NCBI RefSeq assembly: GCF_000003605.2
Contig: NW_003137831.1
Location: forward strand, 573,455 to 595,827
DNA: 22,373 bases
Direction of reading: 5' to 3'
From: Saccoglossus kowalevskii
Lineage: Eukaryota; Hemichordata; Enteropneusta; Harrimaniidae
Below are positions 21,301-22,373 of this stretch, piece by piece. Each line of letters begins with the position of its first letter. The first letter of the stretch is position 1. The position numbers and the translations under genes are program-made. Below the pieces are notes generated by a model. It made no database searches. It saw only the letters and a list, made by a program, of their open reading frames with translations, and was not told where the DNA came from.

Positions 21301-22026
21301 GGTAAACAAGTCGTATGCGACAATGTACACGTACATATACATGTATATAGTAAAGTTACAAATCAATAACAATTAATAGCATATAGATGATTATTAGTGT
21401 TCAAAGAGTCACTATTAAAAACTACACAATATATTAACCTACATTTTTCCGAGTTTCTTCAATGGTGGCAAGAAGAGCATTTTCTCTTTCATTTCTGAGA
21501 AAACCCTACAAAAAAACACAACAACATCCAATGCCATAAAAAATAAATAATGACATGCATTGTACATATATAAACTACTACATGGTTTCAGTTCTGGGAA
21601 CAAGAAGGAGCACTTCAGTCAGGATTTCAGGATTTCAGTCAGGCCCCTTCCCATAAATAAAACATCTGGTAAACCCTAGGATATGGGAATTCTTTGTTGT
21701 TAAAAACTCACCCAACACAACACAGATATTTCAATTTCTACGCCAACGTTCAACACTTATGACAAAATAGTGATTATGATGTGTGTTTTAAGTCGCCACT
21801 TTCTAAGGAAGTGTATGCTAAATACTCCGGACAGACTGGTGCATGTGACTACAGTCAAAACAATTTTGAATTTACATACACTATAATAACAATTGAAATG
21901 GTTCTCACCTGTATGTCTGTTTCTCTGACCGGTTCTAAGGGTTCAAATGTCTTGGCAACACTTAAACTTTCAAGTCTCTGTGGCATTTTTGGAACATCTA
22001 AACCTCTTGAGCCAAGTAAAATAGAT
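9307..22026 (-). CDS. NUP93: nuclear pore complex protein NUP93, 18 exons, 5' end outside the window
   Basis: The joined exons give 756 codons that align without gaps of note to vertebrate NUP93 (819 aa) from about residue 61 to the end; only the N-terminal ~60 residues are missing, beyond the right edge. NUP93 (yeast Nic96) is the scaffold of the inner ring: its N-terminal helices hold the NUP62 complex and NUP205/NUP188, and the long alpha-solenoid (Nic96 family) binds NUP35. Landmarks in order: [243 protein letters not shown], and the conserved end LEVLMN. No frame break was seen; one intron has a GC donor. Confidence 0.97.
10037..10235. repeat. degenerate minisatellite, ~20-bp unit
   Basis: This is a run of imperfect units of the type ATATGATGCATTAACAAA. 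ATATG followed by a GCAT or CAT core recurs about eight times with variable spacing, clearest at 10150-10215, where GATGCATTAACAAA, GATGCATTAACGAA and GATGCATTAGCAAA follow one another. It fills most of the 301-bp NUP93 intron between exons 10326-10443 and 9941-10024. Confidence 0.55.
10444..10774 (-). other. NUP93 intron (331 bp), nothing further seen
   Basis: Donor GTTAGT, acceptor TTATAG. The long open frames overlapping it on both strands are extensions of the flanking exons or their shadows. No repeat or RNA gene was seen. Confidence 0.55.
10929..11354. mobile_element. ~430-bp element with TTAA ends and a terminal hairpin
   Basis: TTAAAGGCCCA (10929-10939) and TGGGCCTTTAA (11344-11354) are perfect inverted copies ending in TTAA. 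Next to the left end, CCAATTC-ACTTGCCC and GGGCAAGT-GT-GAATTGG (10937-10969) form a strong hairpin with a 2-base bulge. The interior is richer in CpG than the rest of the intron. There is no open frame of note. It is consistent with a non-autonomous TTAA-targeting element, and five bases separate it from the foldback element that follows. Confidence 0.4.
11360..11650. mobile_element. 291-bp foldback element with 33-bp arms carrying telomere-like repeats
   Basis: The 33 bases at 11360-11392 (starting CTTAGTCTTTTCC) match the reverse complement of 11618-11650 at 31 positions. The inner end of each arm carries the animal telomere motif: AACCCTAACCCTAACC at 11382-11397 on the left and GGGTTAGGG at 11618-11626 on the right. 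Inside, GTCACGTCA and TGACGTGAC form a further inverted pair. No transposase frame. It lies in the 1.7-kb NUP93 intron upstream of exon 10775-10893. Confidence 0.6.
11657..11683. repeat. short pentamer tandem repeat (AGGTC/AGGTA)
   Basis: Five and a half units of AGGTC or AGGTA in a row, just outside the right arm of the foldback element. Confidence 0.7.
11824..11858. repeat. short dispersed repeat, copy 1
   Basis: The stretch ending AATAAATTCTGTCATG recurs at 13214-13249 with about 31 of 36 bases matching. Both copies lie in NUP93 introns. Family unknown. Confidence 0.4.
12987..13107 (-). ncRNA. putative box C/D snoRNA, copy 1 (NUP93 intron)
   Basis: Read on the minus strand (host sense), this 121-nt unit begins CTGCCC-T-ATGATGA and ends CTGA-GGGCAG. 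CTGCCC/GGGCAG makes a six-pair terminal stem, with box C (ATGATGA, nt 8-14) and box D (CTGA, nt 112-115) just inside it: the kink-turn layout of a C/D snoRNA, which guides 2'-O-methylation after trimming from a spliced intron. CATAGAAT and ATTCTATG form an internal 8-bp stem. Boxes C' and D' are not clear, so the middle is atypical, and 121 nt is longer than usual. The guide next to box D would be the bases ending ATATCAGGGGG; I cannot name a target. The unit lies 139 bases before the 3' splice site. Two near-identical copies sit in other NUP93 introns. Alternative: a tiny MITE with 7-bp termini. Confidence 0.55.
13214..13249. repeat. short dispersed repeat, copy 2
   Basis: Partner of the copy at 11824-11858, sharing a 16-base identical end (AATAAATTCTGTCATG). 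Confidence 0.4.
13775..14076. repeat. 131-bp tandem repeat, 2.3 units
   Basis: The units start at 13775, 13906 and 14037 (each GATATTACA), giving an exact 131-bp period. The first two are almost identical; the third stops after about 40 bases. Each contains CATATTAATGAGGTCA and CTCTTGTCAAATAGTAAAGG. A 21-base piece of the unit start also occurs at 12242-12262 in another intron, so the sequence belongs to a dispersed family. It lies in the 1145-bp NUP93 intron 13466-14610. Confidence 0.85.
14085..14460. repeat. degenerate tandem repeat, three ~115-140-bp units
   Basis: Three diverged units start near 14091 (GGTAATTAAT), 14207 (GGTAATTAGT) and 14348 (GGTGATTAAT). Each carries, in order, a CACCTATGTA- or CCATCTACAA-like motif, ATTGAAAT and TGATGAGT or TTAAGTAG. 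It follows directly on the 131-bp tandem repeat and may be an older part of the same satellite-like region. Confidence 0.45.
14882..15787 (-). other. NUP93: NUP93 GC-AG intron (906 bp)
   Basis: The exon ending at 15788 encodes KTDDYLWIK and is followed on the minus strand by GCAAGT. The only frame-preserving join to the next exon (TTATGTCAAG at 14881) uses this GC donor; the nearby GT four bases on would shift the frame. The flanking AAG|GCAAGT is the strong consensus seen in GC-AG introns. The acceptor is TTCTGTTTCAG. The intron also holds one putative snoRNA copy and a CpG-rich coding-like patch. Confidence 0.88.
15413..15533 (-). ncRNA. putative box C/D snoRNA, copy 2 (NUP93 GC-AG intron)
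   Basis: 121 nt, three differences from copy 1. On the minus strand it begins ATGCCC-A-ATGATGA and ends CTGA-GGGCAG. Two of the changes fall at the outermost stem base and at the spacer between stem and box C; boxes C and D are untouched and five stem pairs remain. The third change is just after box C. The flank on the 3' side resembles that of copy 3 for about 30 bases, so these two may share a longer duplication. Confidence 0.5.
16281..16401 (-). ncRNA. putative box C/D snoRNA, copy 3 (NUP93 intron)
   Basis: 121 nt, two differences from copy 1, neither in the stem nor in boxes C (ATGATGA) or D (CTGA). One change weakens the last pair of the internal 8-bp stem. It lies about 150 bases after the 5' splice site of the 676-bp intron 15876-16551, in host sense. 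Confidence 0.55.
16837..17546 (-). other. NUP93 intron (710 bp), no gene supported
   Basis: Donor GTAAGA, acceptor AATTGCAG. The part around 17255-17400 is CpG-richer than its surroundings and holds small palindromes such as TCGGCACATGCCGA. Overlapping open frames of 84-113 codons on both strands have no recognisable domains and are most likely chance. Confidence 0.5.
18473..19423 (-). other. NUP93 intron (951 bp)
   Basis: Donor GTAAGA, acceptor ATCAATAG. It contains two overlapping open frames of 77 and 97 codons on the plus strand near 18833-19140 that I do not recognise, and the palindrome at 19358-19375. Nothing else was seen. Confidence 0.5.
19358..19375. repeat. perfect 18-bp palindrome
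   Basis: CATATGTAATTACATATG is its own reverse complement. A further AATTACAT to the left (19346-19353) and ATGTAATT to the right extend the inverted pattern. Confidence 0.8.
19517..19981 (-). other. NUP93 intron (465 bp), nothing further seen
   Basis: Donor GTCAGT, acceptor CATCTTCAG. AT-rich, with no repeat or RNA gene that I could support. Confidence 0.5.
20186..21442 (-). other. NUP93 intron (1257 bp) with regulatory-looking segment
   Basis: Donor GTAGGT, acceptor AATTTTGCAG. The part at 21100-21290 carries two heat-shock-element matches and TATA-like boxes. The 79-codon minus-strand open frame at 20756-20995 starts with TTG, follows a CAG acceptor-like site and is unrecognised. A palindrome ACATACATGTATGT lies at 20817-20830. 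Confidence 0.5.
21103..21284 (-). promoter_or_regulatory. paired heat-shock elements upstream of a TATA-like box
   Basis: TTCTAGAATGTTC (21180-21192) and TTCTAGAACATTC (21272-21284) each satisfy the three-unit HSF1 consensus TTCnnGAAnnTTC perfectly. On the minus strand (NUP93 sense) they lie upstream of GGGTATATATAGGGGAG, a TATA-type box at about 21101-21117, with ATCAGATC about 30 bases beyond as a possible initiator. A second TATA-like box, CTATAAATAG, is at about 21124-21133 on the plus strand. Whether any of this is used is not shown by the sequence. Confidence 0.35.
21506..21908 (-). other. NUP93 intron (403 bp)
   Basis: Donor GTGAGA, acceptor TTTTTTTGTAG. It contains a small direct repeat: TTCAGTCAGG occurs at 21614-21623 and 21634-21643. 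Nothing else was seen. Confidence 0.55.
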
Positions 22027-22123
22027 CTGATGGCAGAAAATGGAAAACAATTTGAGGGGGGAAAAACAAATCATGTGGCTCTGCATGTATGTAAATATGT
22101 CGAAATGGACGTAGTACGAGTGG

Positions 22124-22142
22124 TTAGTGCTAGTAGCACTAA
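22124..22142. repeat. 19-bp inverted repeat next to the 23-bp array
   Basis: TTAGTGCTA and TAGCACTAA flank a single G. The arms share the TAGTGCTA word with the tandem array that starts 12 bases later. Confidence 0.8.
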
Positions 22143-22153
22143 TCCGAAAAAGT

Positions 22154-22243
22154 ACTAGATCTAGTGCTAAAATGGCACTAGATCTAGCGCTAAATTGGCA
22201 CTAGATCTAGCGCTAAAATGGCACTAGATCTAGTGCTAAAATG
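22154..22243. repeat. 23-bp palindromic tandem array, 4 units
   Basis: ACTAGATCTAG starts at 22154, 22177, 22200 and 22223, an exact 23-bp period. Each unit is of the form ACTAGATCTAGTGCTAAAAT plus GGC. CACTAGATCTAGTG is a perfect palindrome, and the link between units, GATCTAGTGC with GCACTAGATC around a 7-base loop, folds as a 10-bp hairpin. The two middle units read TAGCGC instead of TAGTGC. It lies in the most upstream part of NUP93 visible here, probably an intron. Confidence 0.85.
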
Positions 22244-22373
22244 TGCACAGTGCGAGTGGCATTGTTATCGCATTGTCAACAACGTCGAATAATTGGAGAG
22301 ACATCAACAACCACTTTCATATGCAAACTACAAACAGTATAAAACTGTAGCACATTTCCAATGAATGAAATAT

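Larger units (their letters stand above)
9307..22026 (-). other. NUP93: NUP93 exon map
   Basis: Coding exons in transcript order, plus-strand coordinates: 22026-21909 (starts with the last base of a codon), 21505-21443, 20185-19982, 19516-19424, 18472-18333, 18030-17898, 17644-17547, 16836-16777, 16629-16552, 15875-15788, 14881-14611, 13465-13339, 12847-12613, 10893-10775, 10443-10326, 10024-9941, 9741-9619, 9426-9307. Reading phase is kept across all 17 junctions. Every intron is GT-AG except the one between 15788 and 14881, which is GC-AG. The exon encoding the first ~60 residues, with the promoter, lies past position 22373 or was not detectable in 22027-22373. Confidence 0.93.
22027..22373 (-). 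other. upstream NUP93 intron (partial), no exon seen
   Basis: The sequence just before the first visible exon ends TTTCTGCCATCAG, a usable acceptor. I found no reading frame resembling the N-terminal coiled coil of NUP93 here, so the missing first coding exon or exons lie beyond the window. The 23-bp array occupies the middle. Confidence 0.55.

Overview
This is an AT-rich animal nuclear genome segment: multi-exon genes with GT-AG introns of about 0.15-2 kb, a eukaryotic tRNA gene with internal promoters, and several families of small dispersed and tandem repeats. Protein similarity to vertebrate orthologues is high and repeats are scattered through the introns, which suggests a bilaterian, probably a marine invertebrate. 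The sequence alone does not fix the phylum.

Layout. Positions 1-900 hold no gene I recognise; there is a 79-codon coding-like open frame on the minus strand at the very edge. A minus-strand tRNA-Gly(UCC) gene lies at 916-987. The plus-strand gene ARL2BP (BART, binder of the small GTPase ARL2) occupies 1230-7434 in seven exons, is complete at 176 aa, and has a likely poly(A) signal at 8278-8283. Tail-to-tail with it on the minus strand is NUP93, the inner-ring nucleoporin. It has 18 coding exons between 22026 and 9307 (756 codons, complete C-terminus); about the first 60 residues lie beyond the right edge. The tenth intron in the window uses a GC donor. The intergenic stretch 7435-9306 appears to be just the two 3' UTRs.

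The introns carry most of the unusual content. ARL2BP intron 3 holds two abutting elements with TTAA ends. ARL2BP intron 6 holds a tRNA-derived SINE-like piece and a 100-bp element with 14-bp terminal inverted repeats. NUP93 introns hold a foldback element with telomere-like arms, a second TTAA-ended element, a 131-bp tandem repeat, a 23-bp palindromic tandem array, and a pair of perfect heat-shock-element matches.

The main find is a trio of nearly identical 121-bp units in three separate NUP93 introns, all in the sense orientation of the host gene. Each has the layout of a box C/D snoRNA: terminal stem, ATGATGA box just inside, and CTGA box just before the closing stem. I propose that NUP93 is a host gene for a small, previously unlisted snoRNA family here. 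A short non-autonomous transposon is the alternative.

The two proteins have no shared pathway that I know of. Their adjacency is of interest because both also map to human 16q13.
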